DNA of 5,410 nt, from positions 15,723 to 21,132 of the forward strand of contig NVWZ01000023.1 of the NCBI GenBank assembly GCA_002746365.1. The letters are read 5' to 3'. The stretch comes from Thiotrichaceae bacterium (GTDB lineage: Bacteria; Pseudomonadota; Gammaproteobacteria; SZUA-229). Below, piece after piece: positions 1 to 5,394 of the stretch. Below the pieces are notes generated by a model. It was given only the letters and a program-made list of their open reading frames with translations. It ran no database searches and was not told the DNA's origin. Positions within the stretch are counted from its first letter, which is position 1. Each line of letters begins with the position of its first letter. A program made the position numbers and the translations under genes.

Positions 1-10
1 TCGCTGACAT
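1..10 (-). CDS. rpoA: Probable start of rpoA (RNA polymerase alpha subunit), cut by window edge
   Basis: On the minus strand an ATG at 10-8 is followed by TCA GCG A, giving Met-Ser-Ala before the window ends. A GGAG motif lies 9 bases upstream, and the ATG is 14 bases after the rpsD stop, which fits a gene in the same operon. Gene order is the main argument: in gammaproteobacterial alpha operons rpoA follows rpsD. Alpha is the assembly scaffold of RNA polymerase and contacts UP elements and activators. Only three residues are visible, so the identity is inferred from position and not from protein sequence. The true start could also lie outside the window. Confidence 0.55.
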
Positions 11-19
11 GTGTTTATG

Positions 20-23
20 CTCC
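20..23 (-). promoter_or_regulatory. Ribosome binding site (GGAG) for the probable rpoA start
   Basis: Minus-strand GGAG, in the context CGGAGC, lies in the 24 bases after the rpsD stop and 9 bases before the ATG at 10-8. It is one of the better Shine-Dalgarno matches in the window and is the main sequence support for placing the rpoA start here. Confidence 0.55.
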
Positions 24-24
24 G

Positions 25-645
25 CTACTTGGAATAAAGTTCGACGATTAGCTGTTCGTTGATTTCTGCTGATAAATCAGCACGCTCAGGAACATTTTTA
101 TACACAGCTTCCAGCTTGGAATCATCAAGTGCAATCCACTCAACAATACCATTTGCTTTAGCCATATTCATAGAATCGGCAATACGTGTCTGTTTTTTCG
201 CTTTTTCACGAATACTAATAACATCGTTGGCTTTTACCTGATAAGAAGGAATATTTACAACAATGTTATTTACTAAAATAGATTTATGATTAACCATTTG
301 TCTTGCTTCGGCACGCGTCGAACCAAAACCAGAACGGTACACAACGTTATCAAGACGACGCTCTAAAAGTTGCAGCAAGTTCTCACCTGTCGAGCCTTTT
401 ATACGAGCCGCTTCTTTGTAGTAGTTGCGGAATTGCTTTTCTAACACGCCATAAATACGACGTACTTTTTGTTTTTCACGTAATTGAAGCGCGTAGTCAG
501 ATAAACGAGTGCGACGTGCGCCGTGTTGACCAGGCACCTGATCAAGTTTACATTTACTGTCTAGCGGACGTAATGAAGATTTAAGTTCTAAATCAACGCC
601 TTCACGACGACTGAGTTTACATTTTGGTCCAGTATATTTAGCCAT
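25..645 (-). CDS. rpsD: 30S ribosomal protein S4
   Basis: S4 is a primary binder of 16S rRNA that nucleates 30S assembly at the five-way junction. With S5 it affects decoding accuracy, and in E. coli it represses its own operon by binding the mRNA leader. The 206 aa match the E. coli length and align throughout. The N-terminal domain spans about 1-95, with the motifs PGQHGAR (38-44) and [15 protein letters not shown] (55-69). The S4 RNA-binding fold spans about 97-157 ([35 protein letters not shown]). The C-terminal tail ends LIVELYSK. Only Cys9 and Cys32 are present at the N-terminus, so this is the zinc-free form. Residues 125-127 read VNN where most relatives have VNG. It starts 20 bases after rpsK, with a weak upstream GAG, and the stop is TAG. 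Confidence 0.98.
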   Translation of the reverse strand: MAKYTGPKCKLSRREGVDLELKSSLRPLDSKCKLDQVPGQHGARRTRLSDYALQLREKQKVRRIYGVLEKQFRNYYKEAARIKGSTGENLLQLLERRLDNVVYRSGFGSTRAEARQMVNHKSILVNNIVVNIPSYQVKANDVISIREKAKKQTRIADSMNMAKANGIVEWIALDDSKLEAVYKNVPERADLSAEINEQLIVELYSK

Positions 646-665
646 AGGATTTTCTCAGTTCTACC

Positions 666-1049
666 TTAAACGCGACGTCGTTTTGGAGGACGACAGCCGT
701 TATGAGGAATAGGTGTTACATCTTGGATATTAGTAATTTTGAAACCAGCATTGTTTAAAGAGCGAATGGCTGAATCACGTCCAGGACCCGGGCCACGAAC
801 CAATACTTCCAGACTTTTCATGCCAAAATCTTTTGCACGTGTACCGGCACGCTCAGCAGCAATCTGTGCTGCGAAAGGTGTACTCTTACGAGAACCACGG
901 AATCCTGAGCCACCTGAAGTCGCCCAGGACAGTGTATTACCCTGACGGTCTGTGATTGTGATGATCGTGTTGTTAAAGGTTGCATATACGTGTGCAACAC
1001 CATCAACGACAGTGCGTTTTATTTTTTTCTTTGTTTCTGGCTTCGCCAT
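666..1049 (-). CDS. rpsK: 30S ribosomal protein S11
   Basis: S11 sits on the platform of the 30S subunit, binds 16S rRNA near the 690 and 790 loops, and with S7 and S18 shapes the E-site side of the mRNA channel. The 127 aa compare with 129 in E. coli; the difference is in the basic N-terminus. Recognisable segments are [20 protein letters not shown] (16-35), [17 protein letters not shown] (46-62), [15 protein letters not shown] (84-98) and the C-terminal [17 protein letters not shown]. The Asn117-Gly118 pair matches the E. coli Asn-Gly reported to form isoaspartate. It is separated from rpsM by 95 bases, wide for this operon, and from rpsD by 20. The start is preceded by a weak AGAG motif at spacing 7. 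The stop is TAA. Confidence 0.98.
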   Translation of the reverse strand: MAKPETKKKIKRTVVDGVAHVYATFNNTIITITDRQGNTLSWATSGGSGFRGSRKSTPFAAQIAAERAGTRAKDFGMKSLEVLVRGPGPGRDSAIRSLNNAGFKITNIQDVTPIPHNGCRPPKRRRV

Positions 1050-1110
1050 ATTAATACTCTTTTATTAATACTTATTTAATAGGATTATCGATTATATTGT
1101 GCTTTATCGT

Positions 1111-1142
1111 GTCACTAATATCTCTAGTGACTACTTAGTCAC
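1111..1142 (-). repeat. Two overlapping, mutually exclusive hairpins after rpsM
   Basis: Starting two bases after the rpsM stop, the minus strand reads GTGACT-AAGT-AGTCAC (1142-1127), a perfect 6 bp stem with a 4-base loop. The second arm is shared with a second perfect hairpin, GTCACTA-GAGATAT-TAGTGAC (1131-1111), with a 7 bp stem and 7-base loop. Both cannot form at once because bases 1131-1127 belong to both. No run of T follows, so neither looks like an intrinsic terminator. A role in attenuation, RNA processing, repressor binding or 3'-end protection is inference. Confidence 0.6.
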
Positions 1143-1144
1143 GT

Positions 1145-1501
1145 CTATCTAGTTATGGGTCTACGTGGACCTTTACGTGTACGCGCATTTGTTTTTGTGC
1201 GTTGACCCCGTAGCGGCAAGCCACGACGATGACGGATACCACGGTAACAACCCAGATCCATCAAACGTTTAATACTCATTGATACTTCACGACGTAAATC
1301 ACCCTCTACTGAGTATTTACCAACTTCAGTACGCAGCGATTCCAGCTCTTCTTCGGTAAGAGAACTGATTTTTGCATCTTCAGCAATACCTGTAGATGCA
1401 CAAATTTTTTGTGCACGTGTTTGACCAACACCGTAGATGTGTCTTAAGCCAATAACAGTGTGCTTATTGGGTGGAATATTTATACCTGCAATACGAGCCA
1501 T
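1145..1501 (-). CDS. rpsM: 30S ribosomal protein S13
   Basis: S13 sits in the head of the 30S subunit, contacts 16S rRNA, partners with S19, forms intersubunit bridges to the 50S and touches the P-site tRNA through its basic tail. The 118 aa equal the E. coli length. The N-terminus [10 protein letters not shown], the helix-two-turn-helix segment around [13 protein letters not shown] (21-33), the [20 protein letters not shown] block (65-84) and the basic tail [19 protein letters not shown] (93-111) are all diagnostic. It is the first gene of the alpha operon, 97 bases after rpmJ and about 26-28 bases downstream of a predicted transcription start. The Shine-Dalgarno match is poor (GACGGA). The stop is TAG, with an in-frame TGA two codons later as backup. 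Confidence 0.98.
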   Translation of the reverse strand: MARIAGINIPPNKHTVIGLRHIYGVGQTRAQKICASTGIAEDAKISSLTEEELESLRTEVGKYSVEGDLRREVSMSIKRLMDLGCYRGIRHRRGLPLRGQRTKTNARTRKGPRRPITR

Positions 1502-1534
1502 TATGGTTTCCGTCTATTCGCGACAAAGCGCGTA

Positions 1535-1563
1535 ATTTTACTAAAAAGTTTAACCTAATTCAA
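1535..1563 (-). promoter_or_regulatory. Predicted sigma70 promoter of the alpha operon (rpsM-rpsK-rpsD-rpoA)
   Basis: In the rpmJ-rpsM gap the minus strand has a -35 element TTGAAT (1563-1558, 4 of 6 to consensus), a spacer of exactly 17 bases and a -10 element TAAAAT (1540-1535, 5 of 6). The bases just after the -10 are TACGCGC; a GC-rich discriminator of this kind is typical of stringently controlled ribosomal promoters. The start point would be about 1529-1527, leaving a leader of only about 26-28 bases before the rpsM ATG. The position matches the alpha-operon promoter known from E. coli. The element is predicted only. Confidence 0.65.
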
Positions 1564-1581
1564 TAGGGTATATTCAAGGAA

Positions 1582-1597
1582 CACACTAATAAGTGTG
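1582..1597 (-). repeat. Short hairpin just after the rpmJ stop, spc/alpha boundary
   Basis: Two bases after the rpmJ TAA the minus strand reads CACACT-TATT-AGTGTG, a perfect 6 bp stem with a 4-base loop. It is followed by TTCCTTG, which is only mildly T-rich, so it is at best a leaky terminator and may be an RNA 3'-end or processing structure. Its place between the last spc gene and the predicted alpha promoter makes a boundary role plausible. Confidence 0.4.
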
Positions 1598-1598
1598 A

Positions 1599-1712
1599 TT
1601 AGCCCTGACGTTGCTTATGGCGAGGATCAGTACAAATGACACGTACGACACCGCTGCGCTTAACGATTTTACAGTTGCGACACATTTTTTTTACAGATGC
1701 ACGTACTTTCAT
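1599..1712 (-). CDS. rpmJ: 50S ribosomal protein L36
   Basis: L36 is the smallest ribosomal protein. It binds 23S rRNA late in 50S assembly and is held together by a zinc ion. The 37-codon frame begins [20 protein letters not shown] and ends with RHKQRQG before TAA. E. coli L36 is 38 aa and nearly identical; the missing residue is in the loop after the third cysteine, where E. coli has CSAEPKH and this protein has CTDPRH. The zinc ligands are visible as Cys11, Cys14, Cys27 and His32, so this is the zinc-containing (C+) form. The start has a clear AGGA (1724-1721) 8 bases upstream. It lies 61 bases after secY and 97 before rpsM, the usual position as last gene of spc. Confidence 0.97.
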   Translation of the reverse strand: MKVRASVKKMCRNCKIVKRSGVVRVICTDPRHKQRQG

Positions 1713-1773
1713 TTTATTAATCCTGCTTTATTCAACTAATCTAAATTATTGTTTCTAGCTATATCAATACTAG

Positions 1774-3081
1774 CTATCGTTTAGAGCCATCAAGATTGGC
1801 TTTTTTCATAATACCTTCATACTGGTGCGACATCATATGCGATTGTAGCTGCGCCATTACATCCATTACGACTATTACAATAATCAGCAATGATGTGCCG
1901 CCAAAGTAAAACGGAACATTCCAGTATAAAATCAAAAACTCTGGCAATAGACACACTGCGGTTATGTATAACGCTCCGACAAATGTTAATCGTGTCATTA
2001 CCTTGTCAATGTACTTTGCAGTCTGCTCACCAGGGCGTATACCCGGTACAAACGCACCACCTTTTTTCAAGTTATCTGCTGTATCACGTGCATTAAATTG
2101 CAATGCGGTGTAGAAGAAGCAGAAAAATATAATAGCGATGGCAAATAATATTATATAAATCGGTTGTCCCGGTGATATCTTCGCTGCGATATCCGACAGC
2201 CATTCCATACCTTCAGTCTGGCCGGTCCAGCTCGCCATGGTAGCAGGGAACAGGATAATACTGGAAGCAAAGATAGGTGGAATAACACCTGCCATATTAA
2301 GCTTCAATGGTAAATGACTGCTCTGCGCCTGATACAAGCGACGTCCCTGCTGCTTCTTCGCGTAATTTACCGTTATTCGTCGCTGCCCTCTTTCTATGAA
2401 GACAACAAATGCGGTTACCGCAACCGCTAATATAAATAAAACTATGGCGGCTAGGGTATGCAGTTCACCTGTTCTTACCAATTCCAATGTGCCGCCGACC
2501 GCTGAAGGTAACCCAGCAACGATTCCAGCAAAAATGATGATCGAGATACCATTACCGATACCACGCTCTGTAACCTGCTCGCCTAACCACATCAAAAACA
2601 TAGTACCTGTTACTAATGTAACGGCTGCGGTGAAAACAAAGCTCATGCCTGGATTCATCACAAGTTGCGCACCACTCACGTTTTGCCCCTGCAACGCTAC
2701 CGATATACCGATAGACTGGAAGGTTGCTAACACGAGTGTAAAGTAACGTGTATACATCGCAATTTTACGACGACCCGGCTCACCTTCTTTTTTCAACTGT
2801 TCCAGTGTAGGTACGGTCGCAGCCAATAACTGCATGATAATCGAGGCAGAAATATACGGCATAATACCTAGCGCAAAAAGCGACATACGACTTAGTGCAC
2901 CACCTGAGAACATGTTAAACACGCCCAGAATACTGCCTTTTTGCTGTTCAAATAATATTGACAGTACAGTCGGGTCTATTCCCGGTACTGGAATAAATGT
3001 CCCGATACGAAAAACAATCAAAGCACCAATGACAAACAAGATGCGTTGCTTTAGTTCCGAAAATTTACCCTTATTTGCCAT
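1774..3081 (-). CDS. secY: Preprotein translocase channel subunit SecY
   Basis: SecY is the ten-helix inner-membrane channel of the Sec translocon. It works with SecE and SecG, is driven by SecA or the ribosome, and exports or inserts proteins through a lateral gate. The 435 aa contain regularly spaced hydrophobic segments. Visible landmarks are TM1 (about 14-33), the plug and TM2 region [20 protein letters not shown] (55-74), the cytoplasmic ERGQRR segment (230-235) and [14 protein letters not shown] (347-360), whose Arg349 corresponds to the functionally important E. coli Arg357. E. coli SecY has 443 aa; the shortfall is mainly at the N-terminus, before [19 protein letters not shown]. The start is well fixed because an in-frame TGA lies immediately before the ATG. 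No strong Shine-Dalgarno motif is seen in the 52-base gap after rplO. The stop is TAG. Confidence 0.98.
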   Translation of the reverse strand: MANKGKFSELKQRILFVIGALIVFRIGTFIPVPGIDPTVLSILFEQQKGSILGVFNMFSGGALSRMSLFALGIMPYISASIIMQLLAATVPTLEQLKKEGEPGRRKIAMYTRYFTLVLATFQSIGISVALQGQNVSGAQLVMNPGMSFVFTAAVTLVTGTMFLMWLGEQVTERGIGNGISIIIFAGIVAGLPSAVGGTLELVRTGELHTLAAIVLFILAVAVTAFVVFIERGQRRITVNYAKKQQGRRLYQAQSSHLPLKLNMAGVIPPIFASSIILFPATMASWTGQTEGMEWLSDIAAKISPGQPIYIILFAIAIIFFCFFYTALQFNARDTADNLKKGGAFVPGIRPGEQTAKYIDKVMTRLTFVGALYITAVCLLPEFLILYWNVPFYFGGTSLLIIVIVVMDVMAQLQSHMMSHQYEGIMKKANLDGSKR

Positions 3082-3133
3082 TCAATTCGCTGCCGTTATA
3101 CCGTTTACACTAAACCCAGGTCGTCGCTAGTAC

Positions 3134-3589
3134 TTATGCGACGTCTTCGATTTTTCCACCCGCCGCTTCAATCGCTTTACGCGCACCGGGTGTCACTTTA
3201 ATACCTTTTAATTGCACTGCTTTTTTAATCTCGCCAGAATCAATCACTTTTGCTTTCTGTGTGATAGCCGGTACGATGTTTGCCTTAATTAATGCGGCTA
3301 TATCAATAACGTCTGCGTCAATATTAACTAACTCACCCAAACGAATTTCAGCACTTAATTTTGCGGAACGTGAGGCAAAACCTACTTTAGGTAAGCGACG
3401 CTGCAAAGGCATCTGACCACCTTCGAAACCTACTTTTGTAAAACCACCTGAACGAGATTTTTGACCTTTGTGACCACGGCCACAAGTTTTACCCGTGCCC
3501 GATCCAATACCGCGACCAACACGTTTGCAATTCTTTTTACTACCTGCGGCCGGTTGAAGCGTATTTAAATGCATTGCGCCGTTAGACAT
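3134..3589 (-). CDS. rplO: 50S ribosomal protein L15
   Basis: L15 is a late-assembling 50S protein whose extended, Gly/Arg/Lys-rich N-terminal arm threads into 23S rRNA domain II and whose globular C-terminal domain sits on the surface. It has 151 aa against 144 in E. coli. The arm is clear ([14 protein letters not shown] at 22-35, [13 protein letters not shown] at 37-49, [15 protein letters not shown] at 54-68). The C-terminal motif is [17 protein letters not shown] (132-148). The ATG at 3589 shares one base with the rpmD TAA (TAATG) and has a strong GAGGAG 8 bases upstream, so it is preferred over the internal ATG at 3574 (Met6), which would give the E. coli-like start MHLNTL. It is probably translationally coupled to rpmD. 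The stop is TAA. Confidence 0.98.
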   Translation of the reverse strand: MSNGAMHLNTLQPAAGSKKNCKRVGRGIGSGTGKTCGRGHKGQKSRSGGFTKVGFEGGQMPLQRRLPKVGFASRSAKLSAEIRLGELVNIDADVIDIAALIKANIVPAITQKAKVIDSGEIKKAVQLKGIKVTPGARKAIEAAGGKIEDVA

Positions 3590-3777
3590 TATTTCAACTC
3601 CTCAACATTAACCATGTAATAAATTTTATTAATCATGCCACGATTTTCAGGTGTGTCCTTAACTGTAACCGTGTGATTAGTACGCAATAAACCTAAACCA
3701 CGTGCGCAAGCTTTATGTGCTTTTAAGCGTCCAATCGTGCTTTTAGTAAGCGTAACTTTTAATTCTTTGTTAGCCAT
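3589..3777 (-). CDS. rpmD: 50S ribosomal protein L30
   Basis: L30 is a small 50S protein that binds 23S rRNA near helix 38 and 5S rRNA contacts on the solvent side. The 62 aa compare with 59 in E. coli and cover the single alpha-beta domain: [16 protein letters not shown] (7-22), [11 protein letters not shown] (27-37), then [20 protein letters not shown] (41-60). It lies 45 bases after rpsE. Its ribosome binding site is weak, with an AGG about 11 bases upstream. Its last codons carry the ribosome binding site of rplO, and its stop overlaps the rplO start by one base. Confidence 0.97.
   Translation of the reverse strand: MANKELKVTLTKSTIGRLKAHKACARGLGLLRTNHTVTVKDTPENRGMINKIYYMVNVEELK
3598..3603 (-). 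promoter_or_regulatory. Strong ribosome binding site for rplO inside the end of rpmD
   Basis: Minus-strand GAGGAG lies within the last codons of rpmD (the Glu-Glu codons), 8 bases before the rplO ATG at 3589. It is the best Shine-Dalgarno match in the window and decides the rplO start at the TAATG overlap in preference to Met6. Confidence 0.8.
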
Positions 3778-3822
3778 GTCTGTATTTACCTATCTATACT
3801 TCTTGCTGTAGTAATAGTTTAG

Positions 3823-4332
3823 TTAACCTATGATCTCTTCGATTTTCTTACCGCGTTTAGCAGCAACATATTCAGGAGATGACATAGAAGAAAGACCATT
3901 AATTGTTGCACGAACTACATTAACTGGATTACGTGTTCCGTTAATCTTAGCTAATACGTTCTTCACACCGACGGCTTCGAAAACCGCACGCATCGCACCA
4001 CCAGCAATAATGCCTGTACCATCAGAAGCAGGTTGCATATATACGTTAGCCGCTCCATGAATACCGGTTATAGCATGCTGCAAGGTATCGCCTTTAAGTG
4101 GAACAGGCTTCATATTTTTGCGTGCTTTATCCATTGCTTTTTGAATAGCAAGAGGGACTTCTTTCGCTTTACCGTAACCGAAACCAATCGTTCCCTTACC
4201 GTCACCCACAACTGTAAGTGCAGTAAAACCAAATTGACGACCGCCTTTAACTACTTTTGCTACACGGTTAACAGCAACTAACTTTTCGATGAAGTCATCT
4301 TGTTTATTTGCTGAATGATCTGCTTGTGCCAT
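3823..4332 (-). CDS. rpsE: 30S ribosomal protein S5
   Basis: S5 sits on the back of the 30S body near the mRNA entrance, partners with S4 and S8, and influences decoding accuracy. It has 169 aa against 167 in E. coli. The N-terminal double-stranded-RNA-binding-like domain spans about 14-77, with [11 protein letters not shown] (22-32), [20 protein letters not shown] (36-55) and [13 protein letters not shown] (62-74). The C-terminal domain carries [21 protein letters not shown] (99-119) and ends with [13 protein letters not shown]. The loop where E. coli spectinomycin-resistance changes map is intact; it has Ala25 where E. coli has Ser, as some other gammaproteobacteria do. A good AAAGGG lies 7 bases before the ATG. 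It is 54 bases after rplR and 45 before rpmD. The stop is TAA. Confidence 0.98.
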   Translation of the reverse strand: MAQADHSANKQDDFIEKLVAVNRVAKVVKGGRQFGFTALTVVGDGKGTIGFGYGKAKEVPLAIQKAMDKARKNMKPVPLKGDTLQHAITGIHGAANVYMQPASDGTGIIAGGAMRAVFEAVGVKNVLAKINGTRNPVNVVRATINGLSSMSSPEYVAAKRGKKIEEIIG

Positions 4333-4353
4333 GCTTAAACCCTTTGTTTATTT

Positions 4354-4384
4354 ATCGTTACTATAATCTACTTAGATCAACGAT
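4354..4384 (-). repeat. Two-tier stem-loop between rplR and rpsE
   Basis: In the 54-base gap the minus strand has an outer 6 bp stem ATCGTT (4384-4379) with AACGAT (4359-4354). It encloses an inner stem ATCT-AAGT-AGAT (4377-4366), which a G-U pair lengthens to 5 bp. It ends 8 bases before the rpsE Shine-Dalgarno AAAGGG. No T run follows, so it is not an intrinsic terminator. Function is unknown. Confidence 0.45.
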
Positions 4385-4386
4385 GA

Positions 4387-4743
4387 TTAAAACTCTAATC
4401 CACCTTCACGCGCTGCTTCAGCTAATGCTTTAACGCGACCATGGTAGCGGAAACCTGAACGATCAAATGCGACAGACGTAATGCCTGCAGATTTTGATTT
4501 TTCAGCAATTGCTTTACCTACAAGTGATGCAGCATCAGTATTACCTGTGTATTTTGCATCACTCGCTATATCTTTTTGTACAGTAGATGCAGATGCAACG
4601 ACCGTACCGCCATCAGGAGTAATCACTTGCGCATAGATATGGCGCGGTGTCCGGTGAATCGTTAAACGATGCGCACCTAGCTCACTAATTTTTGCTCGTG
4701 TTCTTTTAGCACGACGCATTCTGTTTGCTTTTTTAGATATCAT
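4387..4743 (-). CDS. rplR: 50S ribosomal protein L18
   Basis: L18 binds 5S rRNA together with L5 and L25 and helps attach it to the 50S central protuberance. The 118 aa compare with 117 in E. coli. The basic N-terminal tail ([20 protein letters not shown]) is followed by the conserved domain with [16 protein letters not shown] (26-41), STVQK (53-57), KYTGN (64-68) and [20 protein letters not shown] (94-113), ending in GGLEF. It starts 70 bases after rplF with a weak AGAG-type ribosome binding site (TAGAGTAATAAC-ATG). Met9 is a possible internal start, but using it would remove conserved basic tail residues. The stop is TAA. Confidence 0.98.
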   Translation of the reverse strand: MISKKANRMRRAKRTRAKISELGAHRLTIHRTPRHIYAQVITPDGGTVVASASTVQKDIASDAKYTGNTDAASLVGKAIAEKSKSAGITSVAFDRSGFRYHGRVKALAEAAREGGLEF

Positions 4744-4772
4744 GTTATTACTCTATATTTACTTAGCATCTC

Positions 4773-4789
4773 GTAATAGTTCATATTAC
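4773..4789 (-). repeat. Small hairpin between rplF and rplR
   Basis: The minus strand carries GTAATA-TGAAC-TATTAC, a perfect 6 bp, AT-rich stem with a 5-base loop, in the 70-base gap. It is weak on its own and has no following T run. It is listed because similar short stems recur in other gaps of this operon. Confidence 0.3.
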
Positions 4790-4813
4790 TGTTGCTTAAT
4801 TATTTCTTCTTAA

Positions 4814-5347
4814 CTATTTCTTTTTGGCTTCTTTACGTATCACACGTTCGTCAGAATATCTCACACCTTTGCCTTTATAAGGTTCTGGCGGACGGTACGC
4901 TCTAATTTCTGCACAAACCTGACCTACTTTTTGCTTGTCCGCGCCTTTAACATTAATTTCTGTCTGGCTAGGCGTTTCAATGGTTATGCCTTCAGGAATC
5001 GTATACTTAACTGGATGTGAGAAACCTAATGACAAATCAAGTACATTACCTTGCATCTGCGCTCTATAACCTACACCGACAAGTTGTAACTGACGAGTAA
5101 AACCATCAGTAACACCGACCACCATGTTATTAACTAATGAACGCATGGTTCCAGTCATTGCCATGCTACCTTTCGAATCATCATTAGGTGCAAATGTAAG
5201 TACGCCATCTTCATGTTTTACACTAACTGCTTTGTGCAAATCGATTGAAAGATTACCTTGTTTACCTTTTACAGATACTGTTTGACCACTAACACTAACT
5301 TCAGCGCCAGCTACAATTTCTACAGGTTTTTTTGCAATACGTGACAT
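4814..5347 (-). CDS. rplF: 50S ribosomal protein L6
   Basis: L6 binds 23S rRNA near the sarcin-ricin loop at the base of the L7/L12 stalk, the site where translation factors act, and is needed late in 50S assembly. The 177 aa equal the usual length. It has two repeated alpha-beta domains: the first, about 1-82, begins [12 protein letters not shown]; the second, about 83-177, contains LVGVGYRAQ (89-97), LGFSHPV (107-113) and the family signature [11 protein letters not shown] (154-164), then ends RKEAKKK. It follows rpsH by 36 bases; the ribosome binding site is weak (AGAG, in AACAGAGTAAAACA before the ATG). The stop is TAG, whereas E. coli-like relatives usually use TAA. Confidence 0.98.
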   Translation of the reverse strand: MSRIAKKPVEIVAGAEVSVSGQTVSVKGKQGNLSIDLHKAVSVKHEDGVLTFAPNDDSKGSMAMTGTMRSLVNNMVVGVTDGFTRQLQLVGVGYRAQMQGNVLDLSLGFSHPVKYTIPEGITIETPSQTEINVKGADKQKVGQVCAEIRAYRPPEPYKGKGVRYSDERVIRKEAKKK

Positions 5348-5376
5348 TGTTTTACTCTGTTATGTAATAAGTTTTT

Positions 5377-5394
5377 CTGCTTCCTAGGAAACAG
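5377..5394 (-). repeat. Palindrome across the rpsH stop codon
   Basis: TTCCTAGGAA (5381-5390) is a perfect 10-base palindrome. With flanking CTG and CAG it extends to 18 bases with a single mismatch. As minus-strand RNA it can fold as a 7 bp stem (including one G-U pair) with a CUAG loop that contains most of the rpsH stop codon. Downstream sequence is A-rich, so it is not a terminator. Confidence 0.4.

Noticed and set aside
303..584. Plus-strand open frame of 93 codons opposite rpsD
   Set aside because: Antisense to a fully conserved S4 gene, with no family resemblance. The other plus-strand frames at 59-241, 739-945, 1890-2096, 2834-3130, 3830-4060 and 4033-4281 are rejected for the same reason.
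818..1006. Minus-strand alternate-frame open frame inside rpsK
   Set aside because: It overlaps rpsK in another frame. The S11 frame is conserved end to end, so this is a shadow.
1519..1532. CGCG-6-CGCG stem at the predicted alpha transcription start
   Set aside because: Only 4 bp, and it spans the predicted start point, so the RNA probably lacks the full first arm. It is better read as the GC-rich discriminator.
1599..1712. Idea that the short rpmJ frame is a pseudogene or the zinc-free paralogue
   Set aside because: All 37 codons are intact, with Cys11, Cys14, Cys27 and His32 and a good ribosome binding site, so it is a functional zinc-type L36.
1738..1767. Possible promoter before rpmJ: TTGATA, 18 bases, TAGATT on the minus strand
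   Set aside because: The -35 is good (5 of 6), but the -10 is only 4 of 6 with a long spacer, and chance matches are common in AT-rich spacers. rpmJ is adequately explained by spc readthrough.
1756..1776. TAGCTA-9-TAGCTA hairpin or direct repeat overlapping the secY stop
   Set aside because: TAGCTA is itself a palindrome, so any two copies give a stem; 6 bp of mostly AT with a 9-base loop is weak, and no T run follows.
2396..2746. Plus-strand open frame of 116 codons within secY
   Set aside because: It lies wholly opposite secY, has no recognisable family or ribosome binding site, and its composition reflects the complement of membrane-protein codons.
3082..3133. Possible promoter (TATAAC) or short GTTTA-GTG-TAAAC stem before secY
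   Set aside because: No acceptable -35 at 16-18 bases from TATAAC, and the stem is only 5 bp. secY is explained by operon transcription.
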